Source: Sulfurovum sp. UBA1140
GTDB lineage: Bacteria; Campylobacterota; Campylobacteria; Campylobacterales; Sulfurovaceae
DNA length: 20,316 bases
Reading direction: 5' to 3'
NCBI GenBank assembly: GCA_002311915.1
Contig: DCAF01000072.1
Location: forward strand, 5,555-25,870
Below, in pieces: positions 7,875 through 14,145 of the stretch. The position numbers were made by a program, and so were the translations under genes. The notes below the pieces were generated by a model. It saw only the letters and a program-made list of their open reading frames with translations, did not search any database and was not told the DNA's origin. Within the stretch, counting starts at the first letter, position 1. Every line of letters starts with the position of its first letter.

Positions 7875-8705
7875 ATGAACCGTCTCTTCGTAGTAAACAA
7901 GCCCATCTTCCGTTCTTCCAACGGCTACATGGGTTATATAAAAAGAAAATACAACACCAAAAAAGTAGGCTTTTCAGGAACCCTTGACCCTTTTGCCACG
8001 GGTTGCCTTATTGTCGCCACAGGTCAGTACCCTAAACTTTTTCAGTATCTCAAAAAAACACCCAAAGCTTACACTGCAACCCTATGGCTTGGAGCCAACT
8101 CACAAAGTCTTGATATTGAAAATGTTGATTCTATTAAAGAAGTAGCTGAAGTAACCATCAATAAAATATACCAAGCACTAGAGAGCCTAAAAGGTGAACT
8201 TACCTACTATCCACCAAAATTTTCAGCCAAAAAAATCAATGGAAAAAGAGCCTATCAACTGGCAAGAGAAGGCAAAGAGGTAGAGTTAAAACAGATAACC
8301 TCTATAATCTATGAACTACACCTTATTCACTACAACCACCCCTTTATTCACTTTGAAGCCACCGTTTCAGAAGGAACTTATATCCGTTCATTAGGAGCAA
8401 TTATTGCTGATAAATTGGGTGTTGATGCCACCCTCTCTAGTCTTAGAAGAGACTATGAAGGCAAATTTTCATTTGATAATGAAAAACCCCTCAACCCCCT
8501 ACACTATCTCAACATTCCTCAGAATATCTACACAGGTGATGATGAGTATATGGAGTTGGGTAAAAAACTCTATATTGACTATTTTGAGACCAAAGAGGAT
8601 GGAGTCTATTGGATAGAGACCGAGAACTTTTTCTCTGTTATTGAGATAGTTGATGAAGAGATAAAATATAAACTCAATAGAATGGAGAAATATCGTGACC
8701 ATTAA
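7875..8705 (+). CDS. truB: tRNA pseudouridine-55 synthase
   Basis: TruB makes pseudouridine 55 in the T-loop of tRNAs. The 276 residues begin with NRLFVVNKP, the usual TruB opening, followed by VGFSGTLDPFATGCL with catalytic Asp38, then YPPKFSAKKINGKRAYQLAREG and the TYIRSLG motif. The start at 7875 is preferred: it follows AAGG and matches the family N-terminus, while an in-frame ATG at 7824 would run through the upstream hairpin. The gene overlaps the second ispE by 11 bases, so translation is probably coupled. In Campylobacter jejuni csrA lies between truB and ispE; it is not present here. Confidence 0.93.
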   Translation: MNRLFVVNKPIFRSSNGYMGYIKRKYNTKKVGFSGTLDPFATGCLIVATGQYPKLFQYLKKTPKAYTATLWLGANSQSLDIENVDSIKEVAEVTINKIYQALESLKGELTYYPPKFSAKKINGKRAYQLAREGKEVELKQITSIIYELHLIHYNHPFIHFEATVSEGTYIRSLGAIIADKLGVDATLSSLRRDYEGKFSFDNEKPLNPLHYLNIPQNIYTGDDEYMELGKKLYIDYFETKEDGVYWIETENFFSVIEIVDEEIKYKLNRMEKYRDH

Positions 8706-9459
8706 AGCCCACGCCAAAATCAATACCTTTTTAAAAATAACAGGACACCAAAATGGCTACCATACCCTACTCTCACGATTTGTCAAAGTGCCTCACCTTT
8801 ACGATACCATTAGCTTTGTTCCTGCAAAGTGTGATGACTTTACCATTGAAGGGTGTGGCGATGTTCCTATAGAATATAATACCATATACAAGGTCTATGT
8901 TGCTATTAAAGAGCAGTTAAACCAATGTATTATCAATGATTTTTTCAAATATCATAAAGTCGTGGTTCAAAAAAATATCCCCTCAGGAGCAGGTTTAGGT
9001 GGGGGAAGCAGTGATGCAGGAGCATTTATGCGTCTGTTTAATGAGGTCTGTAAGTTGGGTATTGATACCCCTACTCTAGCCCAAATTGGTTCAAAAGTTG
9101 GAGCAGATATTCCCTTCTTTGTTTATAACTATGACTCAGCCAATGTATCAGGATTTGGAGAGATTGTAAAAGAGTTTAAAGAGGAAACCTTTGAAATTGA
9201 ACTTTATACCCCTAATATTCATTGTGATACACCATTGGTTTATAAGACATTTAAACAGAAATTGTTCGATGGTATCAAACCTACAGTATTTAAGGGTTGG
9301 GAGAAGTTGTCAACCAAAGAGATTCTCTCAAAAGTAGATGCCATTGAAGCCAACGATTTATACAGAGCTTCACTAATTGCCTATCCCCAACTTAAAGAGG
9401 TCGCCAAAGAGGGTTGGTATTTTTCTGGTAGTGGTAGTACCTTTTTTAAAATTAAATAG
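8695..9459 (+). CDS. ispE: 4-diphosphocytidyl-2-C-methyl-D-erythritol kinase, copy 2
   Basis: The IspE in its conserved place between truB and smpB, hence probably the ancestral copy. The 254 residues show catalytic Lys8, the GHMP ATP loop PSGAGLGGGSSDAG, VGADIPFF with Asp138, and C-terminal GSGSTFF. Translation starts at a GTG inside the 3' end of truB, preceded by ATGGAGAAA (GGAG). It aligns end to end with copy 1 apart from a five-residue insertion in the segment KEQLNQCIIN (72-81) and shares most residues. No motif is damaged in either copy, so both could supply the same MEP-pathway step. Confidence 0.92.
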   Translation: MTIKAHAKINTFLKITGHQNGYHTLLSRFVKVPHLYDTISFVPAKCDDFTIEGCGDVPIEYNTIYKVYVAIKEQLNQCIINDFFKYHKVVVQKNIPSGAGLGGGSSDAGAFMRLFNEVCKLGIDTPTLAQIGSKVGADIPFFVYNYDSANVSGFGEIVKEFKEETFEIELYTPNIHCDTPLVYKTFKQKLFDGIKPTVFKGWEKLSTKEILSKVDAIEANDLYRASLIAYPQLKEVAKEGWYFSGSGSTFFKIK

Positions 9460-9487
9460 TATAATTATAAAAAACAAAGAATAAATT

Positions 9488-9946
9488 ATGTCAATAAATA
9501 TTGTAGCCAAAAATAAAAAAGCCTACCACGATTATGAAATACTAGAGAAGTTTGAAGCAGGAATTGTCCTGCAAGGCTCCGAGGTTAAAGCCCTTCGAGC
9601 CAAAAGAGCCAATCTAAGTGATGCTTTTTGTCGTTTTATCAAAGGTGAACTCCACCTAATGAATACACATGTTGCCCACCTAGAGACCACCAATGCTAAC
9701 TATGCACGAGAGACTAGAAGCCCTAGAAAACTGCTTTTACATAAAAAACAGATTAATAAACTTTTTCTTAAAGTCAACAAAGATGGTCATACGATTGTTC
9801 CCTTGATGCTCTATTTTAATGAACGAAACCTTGTTAAGGTAAGCATCGCCATTGCAAAAGGTAAAAACCTACACGATAAACGAGAAACATTAAAACGACG
9901 AACACAGCTTAGAGAAGCTCAACAGGCAATGAAAAATTACAAATAA
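9488..9946 (+). CDS. smpB: SsrA-binding protein SmpB
   Basis: SmpB binds tmRNA and delivers it to stalled ribosomes for trans-translation. The 152 residues match the family in length and pattern: KNKKAYHDYEILEKFEAGI, LQGSEVKALRAKRANLSDAF, and the C-terminal GKNLHDKRETLKRR, the tail that reaches into the empty mRNA channel. It follows ispE after 28 bases and is probably the last gene of the uvrD-truB-ispE-smpB run. No tmRNA gene is seen in the window. The ribosome site is weak (AAAGAATAAATT before the ATG). Confidence 0.94.
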   Translation: MSINIVAKNKKAYHDYEILEKFEAGIVLQGSEVKALRAKRANLSDAFCRFIKGELHLMNTHVAHLETTNANYARETRSPRKLLLHKKQINKLFLKVNKDGHTIVPLMLYFNERNLVKVSIAIAKGKNLHDKRETLKRRTQLREAQQAMKNYK

Positions 9947-9957
9947 ACCATTATCTA

Positions 9958-9998
9958 ACCTCTTGTGCAATCAAATGAATTGCCATTCCATAAGAGGT
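9958..9998 (+). terminator. Two-part hairpin after smpB
   Basis: ACCTCTT (9958-9964) pairs with AAGAGGT (9992-9998), and inside it GCAAT pairs with ATTGC. It begins 12 bases after the smpB stop and is followed by the AT-rich AGAGTTATTATATTTG. It may stop or protect the operon transcript; there is no pure T-run. Confidence 0.4.
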
Positions 9999-10014
9999 AG
10001 AGTTATTATATTTG

Positions 10015-10371
10015 TTGACATACTCCCCATACCTAAAGGCAGGGGATTTTGGATTCAAACAATATTAGCCTAAAAAATAGGTCTTATGATATTTAGCCCA
10101 AGAGAAGATGCCCCTTCTCTTTTATATCTGTGTTTTAAAAATTTAAAATATATCCGAGATCTTACCCCTCGCGATATATTTATGTTTATAATTTAAACTT
10201 GTTAAAATTTTATAGGAATAGAAGATTATTCTATTCCCAACCATATATTTTAAGAATTTTAAAGAACATAAAAAAACATTTTTTGTTCTTCTATTTGAAT
10301 TTTACTCTTTTAACTATTAAAGTACGCTTATATCCCCATAGCCGAAGCAAGGGGCTTTACGCTAAACTTAA
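10015..10371 (-). mobile_element. Candidate IS200/IS605-type remnant without transposase
   Basis: The ~490-base gap between smpB and truC has no gene. Its two borders carry related imperfect hairpins. At 10024-10046 CCCC/GGGG enclose CCT/AGG; read on the minus strand this runs CCCCTGCCTTTAGG-TATGGGG and then GTATGTCAA, the look of a TnpB-element right end. At 10334-10354 the minus strand reads CCCCTTGCTTCGGCTATGGGG, preceded by TTAC. TTAC and TCAA are the left target and right cleavage tetranucleotides of IS608 in Helicobacter. The element would thus lie on the minus strand, about 357 bases long, with the coding part gone. The match is from memory of such ends, not from a search. Confidence 0.5.
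10100..10290. repeat. Chain of four hairpins inside the gene-free stretch
   Basis: Between the two border hairpins lie four more: AAGAGAAG/CTTCTCTT (10100-10121); AAATATATC-CGAG with CTCG-C-GATATATTT (10146-10181); a perfect GGAATAGAA/TTCTATTCC with a 5-base loop (10215-10237); and AAGAAC/GTTCTT around complementary A and T runs (10262-10290). No open reading frame or known RNA family signature was recognised. They could be parts of an element, a structured RNA or stacked terminators for the two convergent operons. Confidence 0.6.
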
Positions 10372-10433
10372 GTAAATTCATAAAAAATAATATCATAATA
10401 TTGGGAGAAATTTCAAGTTTATAGGTAGTTCAA

Positions 10434-11150
10434 TTACAAATTGACTCTAAACACTTCCAATACCCTTTTAAAAACCTCATCAAACTCTGCCTTAATCAGC
10501 ATCTCTTTTTTATTTATGGGATGCACAAACTTTATGGAACGTGCATGAAGTAGCAACTGATAAGAATCAAATTTTTCGCGAAACAGATTATTATGCTCAT
10601 TTCGTCCATACTTTGTATCCCCCACAATCGGGTGTAAAATATGCTTCATATGCCGTCGTAATTGATGTTTGCGTCCTGTGTTGGGCAGAAGTCGAAGCAG
10701 AGAGTAACGAGCCACAGGATAACGACTTACAGGATAGGGTAGCTCTACTGTTGCCAATTGTCTATAATAAGTCTGTGCCTCTTGTGGTTCCTTATTCTTA
10801 TTTCGGTCTCTGTCTGCTTTTTTATCTAAAATTACTTTCAGGTCATAATCTATTAACTCTTCTTCTTTGGTATATCCACGTACCACGGCAATGTACTCTT
10901 TTTGAATGGTATGAACTTTAAAAGCCTCGGAGAGCAACCGTGCCACTTCTGAACTCAAAGCAAAAATAAGTACCCCCGATGTTGGCTTATCTAACCGATG
11001 TACAGGGTAGACGTATTGCCCTATTTGATCACGAACCAACTGTAGTGCAAACTGTGTCTCTCTTTTGTCAATGGGTGATTTATGTACCAAAAGTCCTGAT
11101 GGCTTATTAATGGCAACAAGATACTCATCTTGATAAAGAATCTCTAACAT
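10434..11150 (-). CDS. truC: tRNA pseudouridine-65 synthase, TruC type
   Basis: An RluA-family pseudouridine synthase. The N-terminus MLEILYQDEYLVAINKPSGL is nearly the same as that of E. coli TruC, which modifies U65 of some tRNAs. HRLDKPTSGV holds the catalytic Asp54, at the same position as in TruC. LLPNTGRKHQLRRHMKHILHPIVGD and LHARSIKF follow as in the family. There is no S4 domain, again as in TruC; length is 238 residues. The gene overlaps the upstream methyltransferase by 7 bases, so the two are translated from one message. It converges with smpB across the hairpin-rich stretch. Confidence 0.9.
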   Translation of the reverse strand: MLEILYQDEYLVAINKPSGLLVHKSPIDKRETQFALQLVRDQIGQYVYPVHRLDKPTSGVLIFALSSEVARLLSEAFKVHTIQKEYIAVVRGYTKEEELIDYDLKVILDKKADRDRNKNKEPQEAQTYYRQLATVELPYPVSRYPVARYSLLRLLPNTGRKHQLRRHMKHILHPIVGDTKYGRNEHNNLFREKFDSYQLLLHARSIKFVHPINKKEMLIKAEFDEVFKRVLEVFRVNL

Positions 11151-11791
11151 ACCTTTTGAAGCACCACAATATTATCATTAATTGTTTTAATCATCTTAAG
11201 CCCCACTTTTTCAGCCATTATTTCAAAACTTTTAGGGGTAAAAAAACTAATATGCGTTACATCTCGTCTGTACCACCAGTTTAAAAAAGTTATATCATCC
11301 TTAGGTGGGAACTTGGTCATTAAAATAATATAACCATTATCATTGATATGTTTAACCAAAATTTCTAAAACCTCTATAGGTTTTTGCAAATGCTCAAAAA
11401 CTTCCGTAGAGGTAATTAAGTCGTATTTTTTACCCTCATAAACTTTTTTAGGAGAAAAATAGAGGTCATATTGGTCAACTTCCACTCCCTTGCGTCGTAA
11501 AAGCTCTGCCAATACAGGACCTGGACCACAACCAAAATCTAATGCTGTTTTTATATTCTGTTTATATGGGGCTATTGCCTCTTCTATAAAATCTTCAAAC
11601 ATCTTAACATACCCTAAAGACTCAAAGCTATTATTATGCAGTTCATACTGCTTTTTTTCGTTAACTGAGTCTACCATTTGTGTATCATCTAGGTAGACAA
11701 ATCCACACGATAGACAACGATAATAGATAAAACTTTTCTTCTTATCACGTATAGTTTTGGTTTTATCATAACAAATTTTACACTCTTTCAT
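11144..11791 (-). CDS. Class I SAM methyltransferase with N-terminal zinc ribbon
   Basis: A 215-residue protein. The N-terminus carries two Cys pairs, C-x2-C at 4-7 and 26-29, as in the zinc ribbons of Methyltransf_12-type proteins. The SAM-binding motif LDFGCGPG is at 84-91, with an acidic residue ending the next strand (VDQYDLY), then DLITSTEVFEHLQKP and the later strand GYIILMTKFPP. The substrate is unknown; related proteins act on small molecules, sugars or quinone-like compounds. Pairing with truC does not prove RNA as substrate. The start follows AAGGAGAGA, a strong ribosome site, and a TATAAT lies about 30 bases upstream. Confidence 0.8.
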   Translation of the reverse strand: MKECKICYDKTKTIRDKKKSFIYYRCLSCGFVYLDDTQMVDSVNEKKQYELHNNSFESLGYVKMFEDFIEEAIAPYKQNIKTALDFGCGPGPVLAELLRRKGVEVDQYDLYFSPKKVYEGKKYDLITSTEVFEHLQKPIEVLEILVKHINDNGYIILMTKFPPKDDITFLNWWYRRDVTHISFFTPKSFEIMAEKVGLKMIKTINDNIVVLQKVC

Positions 11792-11821
11792 TCTCTCTCC
11801 TTATGCTCTAAATAGTGTATT

Positions 11822-11827
11822 ATTATA
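11822..11827 (-). promoter_or_regulatory. Candidate -10 box of the methyltransferase-truC pair
   Basis: A minus-strand TATAAT located 31 bases before the start codon at 11791, with a leader holding AAGGAGAGA. The whole 145-base divergent region is very AT-rich, so the call rests on position and match only. Confidence 0.35.
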
Positions 11828-11936
11828 TCATATTTTTTAATATAATATTTAATGTTAATATTAGATTTATTTTAATATGGTTAATTAATCCGAATAATGA
11901 TAAAGTGTTTAACTCAATTAAAAACTAGGAGATAGA

Positions 11937-12170
11937 ATGAAATTATTACTAAGTCTTGTGATTGCAGGGGCAACGCTGTTCGCAGGTGGAAATATTCAAC
12001 CAATGAAAGTGGTTAAATATGAAAAGCCACAAACAAACTGTTTTAAACCAAACATTCAAAAGTGTCCAGATTGTAAAGATGTAGCAGAGCTTTGCCCATA
12101 CAATGGTGAAGACCTACCTATTGCTAAAACAGAACCTTGTGAAGCCCTTTTAAATCAACCAGCAAACTAA
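11937..12170 (+). CDS. Small secreted Cys-rich protein of unknown function
   Basis: A 77-residue protein with a clear signal peptide: MKLLLSLVIAGATLFA, likely cut after Ala16. The mature part of about 60 residues has five cysteines (35, 43, 46, 53, 68), including a CPDC pair at 43-46, and many prolines. There is no lipobox, so it should be free in the periplasm. The family is not recognised. The cysteines could form disulfides or bind a metal. It stands alone: divergent from the methyltransferase gene and convergent with the rhomboid gene, 6 bases apart. The ribosome site AGGAGATAGA before the ATG is strong, which supports real translation. Confidence 0.7.
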   Translation: MKLLLSLVIAGATLFAGGNIQPMKVVKYEKPQTNCFKPNIQKCPDCKDVAELCPYNGEDLPIAKTEPCEALLNQPAN

Positions 12171-12176
12171 AATTAC

Positions 12177-12836
12177 TTAAAACGATTGGGTCACATAGAG
12201 TGATGGCAGATAGTTGTAAAAAAGTGCCACGGCAACTCCTGCAATAACAGCATATAATCCTATATATTTAGGATTATATGCCACCAATGCTCCTCCAATA
12301 GCTCCTGCTACCAATCCCCCAATATGAGCACTCAAATCAATAGAGGGAAAGATTAACCCAATCCCAAGGTTTAATACCAACACCATACCAAAACCACGTA
12401 TAAACTCTATAAATTCATCTTGCATCCGTTTTCGATGTACCAATACAAAACCTGTTAACGCTCCAAAAATACCAAAAATAGCTCCACTTGCTCCAACACC
12501 CCATCCCATGGGATGAAAATAGACAGAAATTAAAGAACCAACAATCCCAGAAATAAAATAGATACCCAAATAAGAGACTGCCGAAAAGAGTCTTTCAACC
12601 AGACGACCCACAATATAGAGCGAAAGCATATTCATAACAATGTGCATTGCCCCACTATGTAGAAACATCGACGTTAAAAGTCGCCACAGCTCTTCATATA
12701 TCACCACTAAAAAACCATTTAACGCTCCAAACTCAAAAAGAGACTGCTCATCTAATCCAATAAATGGTAACGCAAAAACAGAAATATTTAAAATCATCAA
12801 CGTGTAGGTAATGGGATACTCTTTAAAATGTTCGAT
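12177..12836 (-). CDS. Rhomboid-family intramembrane serine protease
   Basis: A polytopic inner-membrane protease. From the TTG at 12800 the motifs are TSMFLHSGAMHIVMNM (43-58, the His and Asn of TM2), GVGASGAIFG with catalytic Ser105, and SAHIGGLVAG with catalytic His159; about six transmembrane segments are visible. The frame is open upstream to 12836 and adds FKEYPITYTL, which completes the first transmembrane segment as in other rhomboids. That longer form can only begin at ATC (12836), placed 6 bases after AAAAGGA; the TTG at 12800 and the ATG at 12797 have no ribosome site. The longer form is given here with doubt about the start. It follows comEC after 31 bases. Confidence 0.82.
   Translation of the reverse strand: MEHFKEYPITYTLMILNISVFALPFIGLDEQSLFEFGALNGFLVVIYEELWRLLTSMFLHSGAMHIVMNMLSLYIVGRLVERLFSAVSYLGIYFISGIVGSLISVYFHPMGWGVGASGAIFGIFGALTGFVLVHRKRMQDEFIEFIRGFGMVLVLNLGIGLIFPSIDLSAHIGGLVAGAIGGALVAYNPKYIGLYAVIAGVAVALFYNYLPSLYVTQSF
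12250..12281. repeat. 13-bp perfect inverted repeat inside the rhomboid gene
   Basis: GCATATAATCCTA and TAGGATTATATGC enclose six bases. The repeat lies in codons for AYNPKYIGLYA between the last transmembrane segments. It would form a stable hairpin in the mRNA near the 3' end of the gene. It may be coincidence, but the stem has no mismatch. Confidence 0.6.
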
Positions 12837-12867
12837 ACTCTATCCTTTTAAAATCTATAAAACAGCA

Positions 12868-14139
12868 TCATATCATAAAGCCCATAAACATCGTTACCAT
12901 AAATCCACCAGCCACCACAAAAAGCAGATAAAAGAGCCATCGTGAATAGATAGCCCCTAACGACAAAAGCAAGTAGCCTATCCCATACCACCAAAAGAGC
13001 AAAATCTCTCTACTCTCACCCTCTAGTTTAAAAAGAGTCAAAAGCCACTCATCCAATAGCCCCCCAATCCCAATCAGATGCAACAACATACTTAACGGAT
13101 AAAAAGGGCTAAAGAGCAAGGATAAAAGAGGGGAATAGAGCTGTAACATAGAGGTTATCGGAAAAATAACATGCACAATAGGAAGCATCAGAACAAAAAT
13201 ACCAAAAGAGATAATCAGCGTCATAAGGTAACCATTTAGCCGATGGAATCTCTGCAACAGTAAAAAAATATAAAAAACACCCAATACCGAAAACCAAAAA
13301 GCCAACGAGACCAGCATCTTGGGAAATATTAGTAACAGAAACATCACCATCGTTGCCAAAAAAGCAAAGCTCAACAGCTCTACTCCCATCACCAGTAAAA
13401 ACCATCCCATCACCATCATGCTATAAGAACGCAACAACGAAGCAGGAGCATCCATAAACCAAATATAAACCCCCAACACTGCCAAAACCATCAATCCAAT
13501 ATCTATAAGATCAAAACGGTACGGAAAATAGCGTTGCTGAACAGCACCATAAAACGGTCGAATCAAAAAAAATAACACCCCTGATAAAATTGCCAAATGA
13601 AACCCACTCAAAGCAATAAGATGACTCACCCCCAGTTTAGAAACCTGCTCCCGTAACTCTTTTTGTAAAGGAGTGGCAAAAAAAATAGCTTGATAAAAAC
13701 TGCTTATTATCGAATCATCATGCTGTCTATCTATAAACGCTAATAGAGAAAATTTAAAGGTTAAAGGCTTCTCTTCAACCCGATTAATACGGGAGTTAAT
13801 AAACGAAGTCCCCAAATACTCAAAAAACTTCATAGACTCATTGGGAAACAGCTTTAGTCGGACTTGTTTATTTAAAAGATTCTTTTGACTATAGGTACGT
13901 GTAAAAAAGTCTAAATTCAAAGCACTACTATGCACCCGTAAAATGGTGTAATTTTTATTATCTTTACTCTTTTGGTACTGCTTTAAGACCTCGACATGAG
14001 TATAATAAAAAGGTTTTATTTTAAAAGTAGAATACTCTTCATACAAAAATCCTAAACGAACTAAAATCAGAACACTCAACAGAGCCATCGTTAACCAAAA
14101 CTCTTTTGCTGTTAAAAACAGTTTTGGTTTCTCTAACAT
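12868..14139 (-). CDS. comEC: ComEC/Rec2-family DNA uptake channel
   Basis: ComEC forms the inner-membrane channel for single-stranded DNA in natural transformation. The 423-residue protein begins with a transmembrane segment (~15-30) and a soluble OB-like part (to ~135), then the competence domain: VSKLGVSHLIALSGFHLAIL, MDAPASLLRSYSMMVMGW, and a series of hydrophobic helices to the end. The C-terminal metallo-beta-lactamase-like domain of the Bacillus protein is absent; shorter ComECs of this size are usual in Campylobacterota. The start is 6 bases after the dnaB stop with no visible ribosome site (TTTTTAATTTTTA), which suggests translation coupled to dnaB. Confidence 0.85.
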   Translation of the reverse strand: MLEKPKLFLTAKEFWLTMALLSVLILVRLGFLYEEYSTFKIKPFYYTHVEVLKQYQKSKDNKNYTILRVHSSALNLDFFTRTYSQKNLLNKQVRLKLFPNESMKFFEYLGTSFINSRINRVEEKPLTFKFSLLAFIDRQHDDSIISSFYQAIFFATPLQKELREQVSKLGVSHLIALSGFHLAILSGVLFFLIRPFYGAVQQRYFPYRFDLIDIGLMVLAVLGVYIWFMDAPASLLRSYSMMVMGWFLLVMGVELLSFAFLATMVMFLLLIFPKMLVSLAFWFSVLGVFYIFLLLQRFHRLNGYLMTLIISFGIFVLMLPIVHVIFPITSMLQLYSPLLSLLFSPFYPLSMLLHLIGIGGLLDEWLLTLFKLEGESREILLFWWYGIGYLLLSLGAIYSRWLFYLLFVVAGGFMVTMFMGFMI

Positions 14140-14145
14140 TAAAAA

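Noticed and set aside
9947..10433. tmRNA, 6S or RNase P RNA next to smpB
   Set aside because: No conserved ends, tag reading frame or core motifs of these RNAs were seen.
10541..10921. 126-residue plus-strand frame opposite truC
   Set aside because: Antisense shadow of a clearly conserved pseudouridine synthase; composition looks random.
12502..12515. 14-base perfect palindrome CATCCCATGGGATG in the rhomboid gene
   Set aside because: No loop, lies over conserved HPMGW codons, no second copy seen; likely chance.
13109..13405. 98-residue minus-strand frame inside comEC
   Set aside because: Out-of-frame shadow of the membrane-helix coding region.
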